A stretch of 64,000 bases of DNA from an uncultured Pontibacter sp. (lineage in GTDB: Bacteria > Bacteroidota > Bacteroidia > Cytophagales > Hymenobacteraceae), in contig NZ_CANMNI010000002.1 of NCBI RefSeq assembly GCF_947499215.1, positions 124,001 to 188,000 of the forward strand. Direction: 5' to 3'. Numbering within the stretch: the first letter of the stretch is position 1; each line of letters starts with the position of its first letter. Positions 9,455 through 18,589 of this stretch are shown piece after piece. The notes under the pieces are model-generated. The model saw nothing but the letters and a program-made list of their open reading frames with translations. It was not told the DNA's origin and searched no databases. Made by a program: the position numbers and the translations under genes.

Positions 9455-11962
9455 ATGAAGAAAATTTACCTTCTCGCTGTGCTGCTGCTAGCGGGCATTG
9501 GTGTGCAGGCACAACAGGCTGCACCCACCAAGGGAAATTACCAGCTGGCTTCCCGCTTCTCCCCCAAAAAGCTGGAAAAACTTATTTTCACGACCAACCT
9601 CGATCCGCACTGGCTCAAGAACTCCGACCGCTTCTGGTATGAGTACGAAACCAGCAACGGCAAGAACTGGTACATCGTGGACCCGGCTACCAAGTCTAAA
9701 AAACTGCTTTTCGACAATGCCAAAGTAGCCTCGGCTGTGACCATGATCGTGCAGGACCCCTTCGATGCGCAGCACTTGCCTATCCAAAACCTGAAGTTCG
9801 CTGAGGACGAGAAAAGCGTGCAGTTCGAGATCAAGAGCTCGATCGATCAGGTGAAGAAAGACCGGCTGGACAAGAAAGCGGCTGACTCGCTTGAGAAAAA
9901 GACGTTCTACTTCCGCTACAACCTCGCCACCGGTCAGGTGCAGGAGCTGAAGGATTTCGAAAAGCCTAAGTCCAAGCCGCGCTGGGCATCCATTTCACCG
10001 GACAAGTCTGTGGTAATATTCGCCAAGCAACACAACCTGTACTGGATGGACAAGGCCAACTACGAGAAGGCTCTGAAGAATGAGAAGGACTCCACCATTG
10101 TAGAGCACCAGCTCACCACCGACGGCGTGGAGTACTATACCTATGGCGATACTCGCGGCGAGACCAACGTGGAGCGTGAGAAGAACAAGAAGAACCGCAA
10201 GCCCGCCTTTATCATGTGGTCACCAGATTCCAAGCAATTTGCCATGATCCGCACGGACGAACGCAAAGTGAAGGACCTGTGGGTACTGCACCACACAGCG
10301 CAGGGCAGACCGGCACTGGAAACTTACAAATACCAGATGCCGGGTGAGAAAGAGGCTCCAAGAAGAGAGTTGACCATTTTCGACTTCGCCAACAAAACGC
10401 ACAAAAGAATCAACACAGCAGCTTTCAAAGACCAAGAGCTATCGCTGTGGTCCGCCCCCGCCTTGCAAAAGCAGCGTGACGACGAGCACCGCCCTACCCT
10501 ATGGCACGGCACCAAAGACAAGCTCTACTTTACCCGCACCAGCCGCGACCTCAAGAAGATCGATGTATGCGAGCTAGACATTGCATCAGGTAAAGTGACA
10601 CCAGTAATCGAGGAGCGCTTCAACACGTATGTGGAAGTAAACCGCATCGGCCTGATTGGCGGCGGCAAGGAGATCATCCACTGGTCTGAGCGCGACGGCT
10701 GGGGCCACTTCTACCTTTATGACGGAGCCGGCAAACTGAAGAACAGAATTACATCTGGCGCCTTCCATGCCGAAGACATAGTAGGTATAGACGAGAAAAA
10801 CCGCACGCTTTACTTCACAGCCAATGGCCGTGAGAATGGCGAAGACCCGTACCTGATGCACCTCTACCGCATCAATTTCGACGGCAGCGGCATGACGCTG
10901 CTCAACAAAGGCAACTTCGACAACAGCATCAGCCTGAACGACAACAACACCTTCTTCGTGAACACGGCTTCTCGCGTGAATACGGTACCGGTTTCGGCGC
11001 TGTACGACACCAAAGGCCGCAAAGTGATGGATCTAGAGAAAGCTGACCTGAATCGCCTCATGAGCACAGGTTATAAATTCCCTGAGCCCTTTATGGTAAA
11101 AGCGGACGATGGCATCACCGATATTTATGGTGTGATGTACAAGCCTTTCGATTTTGACTCTACCAAGACTTACCCGATTATCGCCTACGTATACCCGGGT
11201 CCGCAGACCGAGGCTGTAAACAAGTCTTTCGGCCGCAGCATGGACCGCATAGACCGTTTGGCGCAATTGGGCTTTGTGGTGATTACGGTGGGTAACCGCG
11301 GCGGCCACCCGGCCCGCTCTAAGTGGTACCATACCTACGGCTACGGCAACCTGCGCGACTACGGCCTCGCCGATAAGAAGGCAGCCATTGAGCAGTTGGC
11401 AGACCGCCACCGTTTCATCGACATCGACAGAGTAGGTATAACCGGGCACTCGGGTGGTGGCTTTATGTCAACGGCGGCCATGCTGGTATACCCTGATTTC
11501 TTCAAGGTAGCCGTATCGGGTGCCGGTAACCACGAGAACAACATCTATAACCGCTGGTGGAGCGAAAAGCACCACGGCGTGAAAGAAGTGGTATCTCCAA
11601 AAGGTGACACTACGTTTGTGTATGCCATTGAGAAAAACCCGGATCTGGCACGCAACCTGAAGGGGCACCTGATGTTAGCAACTGGCGACGTGGACAACAA
11701 CGTGCACCCGGCCGGCACTATACGGATGGCCAATGCACTGATCAAAGCCAACAAGCGTTTCGATTTCGTGCTGCTGCCCGGCCAGCGCCACGGCTTCGGC
11801 GACATGACGGAGTATTTCTTCTGGATGATGGGCGACTATTTCACCAAGCACCTGCTCGGCGACTTCTCCCAGCCGGTTGACATCAAGGAAATCAACAGAG
11901 AGATCGAAAACGTGGGCGAGAAAAAACGGAAAGGCTTCGTAGCCGCCCCTGACGAGGAGTAA
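9455..11962 (+). CDS. S9 family prolyl peptidase (DPP IV-like)
   Basis: The 835-residue secreted serine peptidase has a signal peptide (IYLLAVLLLAGIGVQAQ, residues 3-19), a long N-terminal beta-propeller, and a C-terminal alpha/beta hydrolase domain. The nucleophile is in GHSGGG (Ser about 666), the acid in GDVDNN (Asp 745 or 747) and the base in QRHGF (His about 779), the order of the S9 family. It should cut dipeptides or oligopeptides with proline at the second position, in the periplasm. Monocistronic, ended by the hairpin at 11987-12036. Confidence 0.93.
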   Translation: MKKIYLLAVLLLAGIGVQAQQAAPTKGNYQLASRFSPKKLEKLIFTTNLDPHWLKNSDRFWYEYETSNGKNWYIVDPATKSKKLLFDNAKVASAVTMIVQDPFDAQHLPIQNLKFAEDEKSVQFEIKSSIDQVKKDRLDKKAADSLEKKTFYFRYNLATGQVQELKDFEKPKSKPRWASISPDKSVVIFAKQHNLYWMDKANYEKALKNEKDSTIVEHQLTTDGVEYYTYGDTRGETNVEREKNKKNRKPAFIMWSPDSKQFAMIRTDERKVKDLWVLHHTAQGRPALETYKYQMPGEKEAPRRELTIFDFANKTHKRINTAAFKDQELSLWSAPALQKQRDDEHRPTLWHGTKDKLYFTRTSRDLKKIDVCELDIASGKVTPVIEERFNTYVEVNRIGLIGGGKEIIHWSERDGWGHFYLYDGAGKLKNRITSGAFHAEDIVGIDEKNRTLYFTANGRENGEDPYLMHLYRINFDGSGMTLLNKGNFDNSISLNDNNTFFVNTASRVNTVPVSALYDTKGRKVMDLEKADLNRLMSTGYKFPEPFMVKADDGITDIYGVMYKPFDFDSTKTYPIIAYVYPGPQTEAVNKSFGRSMDRIDRLAQLGFVVITVGNRGGHPARSKWYHTYGYGNLRDYGLADKKAAIEQLADRHRFIDIDRVGITGHSGGGFMSTAAMLVYPDFFKVAVSGAGNHENNIYNRWWSEKHHGVKEVVSPKGDTTFVYAIEKNPDLARNLKGHLMLATGDVDNNVHPAGTIRMANALIKANKRFDFVLLPGQRHGFGDMTEYFFWMMGDYFTKHLLGDFSQPVDIKEINREIENVGEKKRKGFVAAPDEE

Positions 11963-11986
11963 CTCCTAGGCAAATCCGCTAAAACG

Positions 11987-12036
11987 AAAATCTCCGCTAT
12001 GCAGCGTCTTTATAGACCGATGCGTAGCGGAGATTT
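11987..12036 (+). terminator. Terminator after S9 peptidase
   Basis: AAAATCTCCGCTATGC pairs with GCGTAGCGGAGATTTT (one G-U), then T-rich sequence. It lies 25 bases after the stop. Confidence 0.75.
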
Positions 12037-12188
12037 TATTTATACCTGTTAAAAAATGTTTCTTAAATACTACAGAATCTGAGCCCAGATGGCCCGGAAT
12101 AAGCGAAAGGCTAAAAATTTAAACATAATTGTAAGCGTAATCTTTTAAGGTATTCTAAATAAGACTCCCCACGTATTCGCAGAAAGCA

Positions 12189-12425
12189 CTACAAATGTTT
12201 CAGCATCTCGATTTGCTCGTCGTCGAGCAGGATGTAACGGTTGTTAAAAGGGTTGGCGAAAAACTTCTCGGCTATGACGTATTCTCCCGTGTCCAGCTTG
12301 TGAATGTTGTAGCTGAAAAGACTGTTAGAGCGCTCGATCACCAGTTCGGTGCGACTGAGATCAAGCTGACGGCCGCAAGTGGTTGTAATCATGTCAGTGT
12401 TGACGGTCATTTTGGAAAGAATCAT
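12189..12425 (-). CDS. Small unrecognised protein
   Basis: A 78-residue reading frame from ATG at 12425 (an in-frame TTG at 12443 adds six residues and is less likely). No motif is recognised; the C-terminal half (HKLDTGEYVIAEKFF, then NNRYILLDDEQIEML) looks like real protein. An open frame on the other strand over the same bases is taken as its shadow. No nearby operon partner. Confidence 0.45.
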   Translation of the reverse strand: MILSKMTVNTDMITTTCGRQLDLSRTELVIERSNSLFSYNIHKLDTGEYVIAEKFFANPFNNRYILLDDEQIEMLKHL

Positions 12426-12551
12426 AGTTGGAAGATTTAGCAAAGTTCTTTACGCAGGACTTTACCATATGTGACAGCTATTGCCTAGAAAATCAGGGAA
12501 ATTTATCCACATCATTTCCCACATTCCCAACATTATACCCTGCCATAGCCC

Positions 12552-12948
12552 CTCTGCACAGCTTACTGGCACATAAACAGAAAGATTTTTTTGCTCTCCG
12601 CGCCCGGTATGGCAGACGGTGGTCTATACATCACTTCGCTGGAGTCGGCTATACCGGAAGAACTGGACCTCGGCATCAGGACAGATAGGAATTTCAGAAA
12701 AGACGCTTTTTTATTCGCAGAGAGCCAGAGCCGCGTGACGGCTTCTGTTTCACTGGAACAGCAGGCCGCATTTGAACAAGCCATGCAAAATAAGGGCGTG
12801 AATTTCACTCAATTAGGCATGAAAACGTCCCATGATCACCACATCGACGGGTTGCTTTATTATGCCGCAACGGTAGTCAAAAAGTACTAAGACACGGCGC
12901 TGGAGCTGATTTTGCACTAAATTATTTCAAAAATTTTGCATCAAATGT
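12552..12948 (+). pseudogene. Decayed 3' end of purL
   Basis: The translation matches the C terminus of phosphoribosylformylglycinamidine synthase: LHSLLAHKQK, then after a frameshift in AAAGATTTTTTT, LLSAPGMADGGLYITSLES, then RKDAFLFAESQSRVTASV, then VNFTQLGM and VKKY followed by an in-frame TAA and DTALELILH before the final stop. Family proteins read DVADGGLYI and FGEAQSRVVVSV in these places. It has a frameshift, a nonsense codon and a missing 5' part, so it is dead. The intact purL is not in the window. The tRNA-Gln promoter starts where it ends. Confidence 0.8.
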
Positions 12949-12978
12949 TTGCAGTTTAAAATCGCCTGCCTATCTTTG
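12948..12978 (+). promoter_or_regulatory. Promoter of tRNA-Gln
   Basis: TTTG at 12948-12951 and TATCTTTG at 12971-12978 are separated by 19 bases, a full match to the Bacteroidota -33/-7 promoter. The tRNA begins 47 bases downstream. Confidence 0.8.
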
Positions 12979-13025
12979 CATCATCAAACGACAACGGTGC
13001 TTCGGCACGGAAGTTTAGTAGAGAT

Positions 13026-13098
13026 TGTCCGATGGTGTAACTGGCAACACGTCTGATTTTGGTTCAGAAGAGTCCAGGTTCGAAACCTGGTCGGACAA
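13026..13098 (+). tRNA. tRNA-Gln (anticodon TTG)
   Basis: The acceptor stem TGTCCGA pairs with TCGGACA, the anticodon stem TCTGA/TCAGA encloses loop TTTTGGT with anticodon TTG, and the T arm CCAGG-TTCGAAA-CCTGG is intact. The discriminator is A at 13098; a full CCA is not encoded. Length 73 bases. Confidence 0.95.
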
Positions 13099-13101
13099 CA
13101 T

Positions 13102-13139
13102 AAAAAAGGCAACCCACAGCAGTGCGGGTTGCCTTTTTT
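13102..13139 (+). terminator. Terminator after tRNA-Gln
   Basis: AAAAAAGGCAACCC pairs with GGGTTGCCTTTTTT around a 10-base loop, three bases after the tRNA. Confidence 0.9.
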
Positions 13140-13206
13140 GCTTTTACCCCTCCCTCCTAACTAATTAAAAATCAGAAATATCAAGTAGCATATCTGCGGA
13201 ATTTCG

Positions 13207-13214
13207 TAGCTTTG
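13207..13214 (+). promoter_or_regulatory. Candidate -7 box of prs (TAGCTTTG)
   Basis: TAGCTTTG fits TAnnTTTG, 47 bases before the prs ATG. The expected -33 TTTG is not seen. Confidence 0.5.
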
Positions 13215-13260
13215 CAGGCATAATAACCTAAACCAAACCCTTCAAACACTTAGCATTATT

Positions 13261-14190
13261 ATGCCACAGGTAAAAATTTTCGCTGGTTCCGCCTCCAAGT
13301 ACTTAGCCGAAAAGATCGCAGCAGCTTACGGCACCACGCTCGGCGACTTAACCATTTCGCGCTTCAGCGATGGTGAGATAGGTGTACATTTCAACGAGTC
13401 AGTTCGTGGAGCAGAAGTGTTCATCGTGCAGTCAACGTTTCCGCCGGCAGACAACCTGATGGAGCTAATGCTGCTCGTAGACGCTGCAAAGCGCGCTTCA
13501 GCCCACAAAGTGATTGTGGTGATGCCTTACTACGGCTACGCCCGCCAAGACAGAAAAGACAAGCCACGCGTTTCTATCGGTTCTAAAGTATTGGCCAATG
13601 CCATACAGTCTGTAGGTGCCGACCGTCTGATGACCTGCGACCTGCACGCTGGCCAGATCCAAGGCTTCTTCGATATCCCGGTAGACCACCTTGATGGTTC
13701 GGCCATCTTCGTGCCCTACCTGCGCAGCCTAAACCTAGGCAACGACCTGATCTTCGCTTCTCCTGACGTTGGGGGTGTGGTAAGAACAAGAGCCTTTGCC
13801 AAGAACTTCGGAGCTGAAATGGTTGTCTGCGACAAACACCGCAAACGTGCCAATGAGATCGCCTCGATGCAGGTGATCGGTGACGTGGAAGGTATGGACG
13901 TGGTGCTGGTTGACGACATGGTAGACACAGCAGGTACCATTACCAAAGCGGCTGAGCTTTTAAAAGAAAAAGGCGCGAAGTCTGTGAGAGCCATCGCCAC
14001 CCACCCTGTGCTTTCCGGTCCTGCCTACGAGCGCATCGAGAACTCTGTACTGGAAGAACTGGTTGTTTCGGACACCATTCCGCTGAAGCAGCAATGCTCT
14101 AAAATTAAGGTGCTCACTTTCTCTGAGATGTTTGCAAGAGCCATTAACAACGTGGTAACGCACGAGTCTATCAGCTCGCTGTTTATATAA
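13261..14190 (+). CDS. prs: Ribose-phosphate pyrophosphokinase
   Basis: This 309-residue enzyme makes PRPP from ribose 5-phosphate and ATP for nucleotide, histidine and NAD synthesis. Visible: the N-terminal KIFAGSASKYLAEKIA, the flexible-loop region YYGYARQDRK, the ribose-phosphate loop DLHAGQIQGFFDIPVDHL, and the PRPP motif VVLVDDMVDTAGT. Usual length. It has its own promoter after the tRNA-Gln terminator. Confidence 0.98.
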   Translation: MPQVKIFAGSASKYLAEKIAAAYGTTLGDLTISRFSDGEIGVHFNESVRGAEVFIVQSTFPPADNLMELMLLVDAAKRASAHKVIVVMPYYGYARQDRKDKPRVSIGSKVLANAIQSVGADRLMTCDLHAGQIQGFFDIPVDHLDGSAIFVPYLRSLNLGNDLIFASPDVGGVVRTRAFAKNFGAEMVVCDKHRKRANEIASMQVIGDVEGMDVVLVDDMVDTAGTITKAAELLKEKGAKSVRAIATHPVLSGPAYERIENSVLEELVVSDTIPLKQQCSKIKVLTFSEMFARAINNVVTHESISSLFI

Positions 14191-14211
14191 TTTCCCTTAA
14201 ACGTACTTCAG

Positions 14212-14643
14212 GTGAGACGGATCTTCTTGCTTACTGTATTCCTTCTGAACTGTTTTTGGGGCTATAGCCAATCAATACAAGTGGAAGATTCGGCCAAAAT
14301 TCATATTCCTAACGATTTTGATGTTGCGCCCACTTTCAAAAAAGGTGACAAGCAATTTCTTAAATTCATTAAGGAGAACGTAGCTTATCCTGAGCATGAA
14401 GGATTAGAAAATCTTACCGGACTAGTTGTCGTTCGCATGACAATTGATCTCGATGGTAGCACTTCTAATTTTGAAGTAGCAAAGTCTTTAGGAGAAAGAT
14501 ATGATCTTGAGGCAATTCGAGTTGCCACCCTCACTCACAAGATGTGGGTGCCAGCAAAACTGAATGGTGAAGATATAGCTTTTAGTTATCTGCTTCCTAT
14601 CAGGTTCTATGCTCCAAAGGCAGGCAAAAGAAAGGCATTATAG
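14212..14643 (+). CDS. Secreted TonB C-terminal domain-like protein
   Basis: A 143-residue protein with a signal peptide (IFLLTVFLLNCFWGYSQ) and a single TonB C-terminal-like domain: FLKFIKENVAYPEHEG, then GLVVVRMTIDLDGSTSNFEV and the ending ISFxYLLPIRF-type strand. It lacks the membrane anchor and proline-rich stretch of true TonB, so it is probably a soluble periplasmic relative of unknown partner. Start codon is GTG at 14212, 21 bases after prs. A related protein is at 38774-39172. Confidence 0.78.
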   Translation: MRRIFLLTVFLLNCFWGYSQSIQVEDSAKIHIPNDFDVAPTFKKGDKQFLKFIKENVAYPEHEGLENLTGLVVVRMTIDLDGSTSNFEVAKSLGERYDLEAIRVATLTHKMWVPAKLNGEDIAFSYLLPIRFYAPKAGKRKAL

Positions 14644-14712
14644 AAGTTGATTCAGTTAGAAGCTATCTTTCACTTACTTAAAGAATAAAGTATAATAATT
14701 AAAAAAAAGGCA

Positions 14713-14720
14713 TACCTTTG
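14713..14720 (+). promoter_or_regulatory. Candidate -7 box of rplY (TACCTTTG)
   Basis: TACCTTTG fits TAnnTTTG and lies 30 bases before the ATG at 14751, which argues against the in-frame TTG start at 14718. Confidence 0.55.
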
Positions 14721-14750
14721 TGGCCTGAAAATTTTAACAAATTCATTTTT

Positions 14751-15338
14751 ATGAAAACTTTAGAGATTATAGGGTTTAAAAGAGCAAATCTCGGCAAAGC
14801 GCAGATTAAAGAACTGCGTAATGAGTCTTATGTACCAGGTGTATTATATGGCGGCGCTGAGCAAGTACATTTCTATGCACCGGCTATCCTGTTCAGAGAC
14901 TTGGTTTATTCTCCAGAAGTATACGAAGTAGACCTGAATATCGAAGGTACTCACTACAGAGCTATCCTTCAGGATGTACAGTTTCACCCAGTGAATGAGA
15001 TGCTGCTGCACGTTGACTTCCTGCAGCTAGACGAAAATAAAGAAGTGAAGATTGAGGTTCCAGTTAAGTTTGTTGGTGTTTCTCCAGGCGTATTGGCCGG
15101 TGGTAAGCTTGTAACTAAACTGCGTAAGCTGAAAATCAAAGCACTTCCTGCTAACCTGCCAGATTACGTAGAGGTGAACATCTCTGATCTGGAGCTTGGT
15201 AAGTCTATCAAAGTAAGCAAGATTAAGAAAGGTAACTACGAGATCCTAACGAACTCACTTGCTCCAGTAGCAACTGTTACTATTCCACGTGCTCTTAAGA
15301 GCGCACAGGCTGAAGAAGCTCGCGGCGGTAAGAAATAA
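14751..15338 (+). CDS. rplY: 50S ribosomal protein L25 (Ctc form)
   Basis: The 195-residue protein binds 5S rRNA in the large ribosomal subunit. The N-terminal L25 domain (RNESYVPGVLYGG, then QDVQFHPVNEMLLHVDF) is followed by the C-terminal TL5/Ctc beta domain (VPVKFVGVSPGVLAGG). The start is taken at the ATG at 14751 because the candidate -7 box sits just upstream. An rplY-pth order is common in bacteria and is seen here. Confidence 0.95.
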   Translation: MKTLEIIGFKRANLGKAQIKELRNESYVPGVLYGGAEQVHFYAPAILFRDLVYSPEVYEVDLNIEGTHYRAILQDVQFHPVNEMLLHVDFLQLDENKEVKIEVPVKFVGVSPGVLAGGKLVTKLRKLKIKALPANLPDYVEVNISDLELGKSIKVSKIKKGNYEILTNSLAPVATVTIPRALKSAQAEEARGGKK

Positions 15339-15364
15339 TTACTGTTGCTTCAAAAGCATTCAAG

Positions 15365-15398
15365 ATCCTGTCCCGCTCCGAGCGGGGCAGGATTTTTT
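15365..15398 (+). terminator. Terminator after rplY
   Basis: ATCCTGTCCCGCT and AGCGGGGCAGGAT form a GC-rich hairpin with loop CCG, followed by six T. Confidence 0.88.
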
Positions 15399-15430
15399 GT
15401 TTCTGAAGGAAAATAAATTGTAGAATTACT

Positions 15431-15504
15431 AAATGGTTAAATTGTTGGTCGAACAGGAAAGTTCGTTTTGTGAATCAACCATTTAACAATCCAGCAATTT
15501 AACC
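15431..15504. repeat. TTAA-rich inverted repeat before pth
   Basis: GGTTAAATTGTTGG (15435-15448) is inverted as CCAGCAATTTAACC (15491-15504), 13 of 14 bases; AAATGGTT/AACCATTT pairs also occur inside. It is of the same low-complexity class as the repeat at 7607-7644. Confidence 0.5.
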
Positions 15505-15593
15505 GTCCAACCTTGAGCAATTCTACCATCCTAAAGCTAAAACAATGGCTGGGCCTTGAGCGCAAGGCAGCAGCCAGTACGGAAGACACAAGT

Positions 15594-16157
15594 ATGAAAT
15601 ACCTGATCGTGGGCCTTGGCAACATTGGCTCAGAGTACGCAGAGACGCGTCACAACATTGGTTTTATGGTGCTGGACTACCTGGCACAGAAATTTGATGC
15701 GAAGTTCGATACTGGTCGCCACTCTTTCGTGACCGAGATCAAGAGTAAAGGCCGCACCTATGTGCTGGTGAAGCCTACTACTTACATGAACCTGAGCGGC
15801 AAGGCGGTGAGCCACTGGCTGAGCAGCCTAAAACTGACGCCGGACCAAATGATGGTGATCACCGATGACATTGCGCTGCCCTTTGGAAAGCTGCGCATAC
15901 GTGCCAAAGGCAGCGCCGGTGGGCACAATGGCCTAAAGCACATCGAGGAGACACTGGGCCACAACAACTACCCAAGGCTACGCTTCGGAGTAGGCGACAC
16001 GTTCCATAAAGGCAAGCAGGTAGACTATGTGCTCAGCAACTTTAGCGACGATGAAAAGATCGATCTGCAAACCATCATAGAGAAGGCGGCTGACTCTGTA
16101 ATCGCTTTTGGCAGTATTGGGTTGGAGCGCACCATGAACCAGTTCAACACGAAGTAA
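15594..16157 (+). CDS. pth: Peptidyl-tRNA hydrolase
   Basis: This 187-residue enzyme frees tRNA from dropped-off peptidyl-tRNA. Motifs: MKYLIVGLGNIGSEYAETRHNIG with the catalytic His of RHNIG, KPTTYMNLSG with Asn, and the GSAGGHNGLKHIEETLG stretch. The ATG at 15594 gives the classical N terminus. The frame is open back to a TTG at 15513, which would add 27 residues, as some Cytophagales entries have; I favour 15594. Confidence 0.94.
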   Translation: MKYLIVGLGNIGSEYAETRHNIGFMVLDYLAQKFDAKFDTGRHSFVTEIKSKGRTYVLVKPTTYMNLSGKAVSHWLSSLKLTPDQMMVITDDIALPFGKLRIRAKGSAGGHNGLKHIEETLGHNNYPRLRFGVGDTFHKGKQVDYVLSNFSDDEKIDLQTIIEKAADSVIAFGSIGLERTMNQFNTK

Positions 16158-16170
16158 GAAAAAACCATAC

Positions 16171-16232
16171 TAGGGCGTTCTTTCTGAGTCCTGCGGTACA
16201 GCTACACCACAAGAATCAGAAAGAACGCCCTA
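16171..16232. repeat. 17-bp inverted repeat after pth
   Basis: TAGGGCGTTCTTTCTGA (16171-16187) and its exact reverse complement (16216-16232) enclose a 28-base loop. There is no T-run, so it is a transcript-end structure or an intergenic palindromic repeat rather than a classic terminator. Confidence 0.65.
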
Positions 16233-16284
16233 CTTATTTCCGCTTTTTCGTAGTAGGTATTGCCACAATCTGTTATACCTTACT

Positions 16285-17157
16285 ATGGACTTGCTTTTCC
16301 TGACTTTCGGGCCAATTATTAAATATCATTACCAAGCGAACTTCAGCATGCTCTCTTTTCTGCAGCAGCGGGCCGAGGTTAATTCCATCAACATCTACAC
16401 GGACTACCCGGAGTTCTATACCCGGCTTGGCGACTCGGTAAATGTGGTACCCGTATCGGAGAGCCTGCTTCGGAAATGGAAAGGGGAGCATGATTTTTTC
16501 TGGCGCGTGAAGATCAAAGTACTGGAGGATTTTATGCTGCGAGGTGGACAGCACCCAGTCGTATACCTTGACTCTGACACCTTCCTGCATCAGGACCTGA
16601 TCCACTTCAAAGAGCAGTTACTACAGGGGAAGGCCTTTATGCATGAGTATGAGGGAAAGCTATCAGAACTCAAGAGCAAAACAGAGCAGACCATGTGGGG
16701 ACAGCTGCAGGGCAAGACATTCGGTGGTCTGTCCATTACGCCGGACTGCCAGATGTGGAATGCCGGGGTAGTGGCCATACCTGCTCAGAAGAACTTAGAA
16801 ACAGTTCGCTTGGCCCAGCGCATCTGCGACGACATGGTAGCCGCCGGCGTGACCAGACGCCTGATAGAGCAGTTCGCCCTCGCCACCGCCTTAAACCATA
16901 CCTACGGACTGCAGCCCGCACGCCCATGGGTTGGGCACTATTGGTCTAACAAGGATGATTGGAATGAGGCAGTCGCGGCTTTCTTTCTGGAGTCGCTGCT
17001 CAAAACCTATACCTTGCAACAGGACTTGGCCCGCATGCAAGCTTTTGATTTCAGCCAATTCCCCATCCGCAGAAAGGTAAAGAACACCCGCATCCGGTTA
17101 ATCAAACTCGTGGACAAGCTCTTCCCGATCCAACCCATCTCTTTTGTGGAGAAGTAA
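16285..17157 (+). CDS. Putative GT-A fold glycosyltransferase
   Basis: The 290-residue protein has the look of a nucleotide-sugar transferase: an N-terminal fold MDLLFLTFGPIIKYHYQAN, a DxD-like metal site in VVYLDSDTFLHQD (about residues 92-105) and MWNAGVVAIP further on. The donor and acceptor are unknown. Downstream MFS gene follows by 79 bases, possibly in one unit. No signal peptide, so it is cytosolic or membrane-associated. Confidence 0.7.
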   Translation: MDLLFLTFGPIIKYHYQANFSMLSFLQQRAEVNSINIYTDYPEFYTRLGDSVNVVPVSESLLRKWKGEHDFFWRVKIKVLEDFMLRGGQHPVVYLDSDTFLHQDLIHFKEQLLQGKAFMHEYEGKLSELKSKTEQTMWGQLQGKTFGGLSITPDCQMWNAGVVAIPAQKNLETVRLAQRICDDMVAAGVTRRLIEQFALATALNHTYGLQPARPWVGHYWSNKDDWNEAVAAFFLESLLKTYTLQQDLARMQAFDFSQFPIRRKVKNTRIRLIKLVDKLFPIQPISFVEK

Positions 17158-17236
17158 AGCGATTGCGTAGAATTCTTCTTACTATTGCGGAATAAAACAG
17201 CAGGCGAGCAACCGCTTTACCTGTGCCCTACATTCT

Positions 17237-18511
17237 ATGAAACGCCTTCTTCTTTTATACCGCAACGCCTTCGGAGGACTCTCGCGTCCGGCTTGGATGA
17301 TGTCGCTGGTGATGTTCATCAACCGGAGCGGCGCCATGGTAACACCCTTCTTGGCGGTATACCTGACCGAGGTGCTGGGCTACTCACTCAAAGAGGCCGG
17401 CATGATTCTGAGCATCTACGGGCTCGGCTCGGTGTGCGGTTCCTTTCTGGGCGGTTGGATGACCGACCGTGTGGGGCATTTTAAGGTGCAGTTCCTGAGC
17501 CTGACAATGGGTGGCAGCCTTTATTTCCTCTTGCTCAACCTGAGAGAGTTCGAGTACATGGCAGCCGGTGTGTTTATTTTGAGTCTTGTCAACGACACGC
17601 TGCGCCCTGCCAATGCGGCCTCTATCTCCTATTACGCCCGGCCTGAGAACGTAACAAGAGCTTTCTCGCTTAACCGGATGGCGCTCAATCTGGGCTTTTC
17701 CATCGGTCCGGCACTGGGCGGCTTTCTGGCGGCAATCTCCTATCGCTGGCTTTTTATAGCGGATGGCATTACCTGTATTTCGGCAGGCATCTTTTTCTTT
17801 TTCTATTTCAGGAACCAGCAAGGCCACCGACCGCAGCCCAAAAAGAAGAAAACGGAGCAAAATGAGGTGGCTATACCTACGGCTCAGTCCCCTTACCGCG
17901 ATGTGCCGTTTCTTTTGTTTACGGTTTTGTGCTGCAGTTTTGCGGCTATCTTTTTTCAGTTCATTACCACACTCCCACTCTATTACCGGCAGGAGTACAA
18001 TTTGTCGGAAACAGGTATAGGCAGCTTGCTAGCCTTTAATGGGTTTATCGTGTTCATGCTCGAGATGATCGCGGTATACCTGATAGGCGACAAGGTGCGA
18101 AAGTCAGTGCTGATTGTGGCAGGTATGCTGATGCTGGGCTTTTCGTTTATCCTGCTTAACCTGAACATGCAGGTAAGCACCCTGTATGTGGCCATGTTCT
18201 TGCTAAGTCTGTCCGAGATTCTGGCGATGCCTTTTATGGCGACTATTACCGTGGAGCGTTCCACGGAAAACAACCGGGGCGCTTACATGGGCCTCTATAC
18301 CATTTCCTTTGCGGCAGCACACGTGGTGGCGCCTTATATGGGCACGACCATCGCCTCTAAGTATGGCTTTGACACACTCTGGTGGAGCGTGGGCGGACTG
18401 GCGGTTGTCACGGCGGCTGGCTTTTACTTTATCGTGCAACACATGGAGCGGGAGCGCCTGAGCAAACAGCCTGTTGTGGCTTCGGGTGAGGCAGGTGTGA
18501 TGATCGGCTAA
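17237..18511 (+). CDS. MFS transporter
   Basis: The protein has 424 residues with about twelve hydrophobic segments and the MFS motif A-like loop GGWMTDRVGHFKVQF between TM2 and TM3, plus NRMALNLGFSIGPALGG in TM5. It resembles drug/multi-solute exporters of the MdtH type, but the substrate cannot be told. A charged central loop (about residues 194-220, KKKKTEQNE) separates the two halves. Confidence 0.9.
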   Translation: MKRLLLLYRNAFGGLSRPAWMMSLVMFINRSGAMVTPFLAVYLTEVLGYSLKEAGMILSIYGLGSVCGSFLGGWMTDRVGHFKVQFLSLTMGGSLYFLLLNLREFEYMAAGVFILSLVNDTLRPANAASISYYARPENVTRAFSLNRMALNLGFSIGPALGGFLAAISYRWLFIADGITCISAGIFFFFYFRNQQGHRPQPKKKKTEQNEVAIPTAQSPYRDVPFLLFTVLCCSFAAIFFQFITTLPLYYRQEYNLSETGIGSLLAFNGFIVFMLEMIAVYLIGDKVRKSVLIVAGMLMLGFSFILLNLNMQVSTLYVAMFLLSLSEILAMPFMATITVERSTENNRGAYMGLYTISFAAAHVVAPYMGTTIASKYGFDTLWWSVGGLAVVTAAGFYFIVQHMERERLSKQPVVASGEAGVMIG

Positions 18512-18532
18512 ATATAAATTGAGGTATAAAAC

Positions 18533-18570
18533 AAAAGCCCTTGCCTATTTTGATAGGCAAGGGCTTTTTA
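18533..18570. terminator. Bidirectional terminator between MFS gene and metG
   Basis: AAAAGCCCTTGCCTA pairs exactly with TAGGCAAGGGCTTTT around TTTTGA; A-run and T-run flanks let it serve both convergent genes. Confidence 0.9.
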
Positions 18571-18589
18571 TGTGTTTGGCAGGTATAGC

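Noticed and set aside
12195..12440. 81-codon plus-strand frame opposite the small gene at 12189-12425
   Set aside because: It mirrors the opposite frame; the minus-strand translation looks more like a real protein, though neither is certain.
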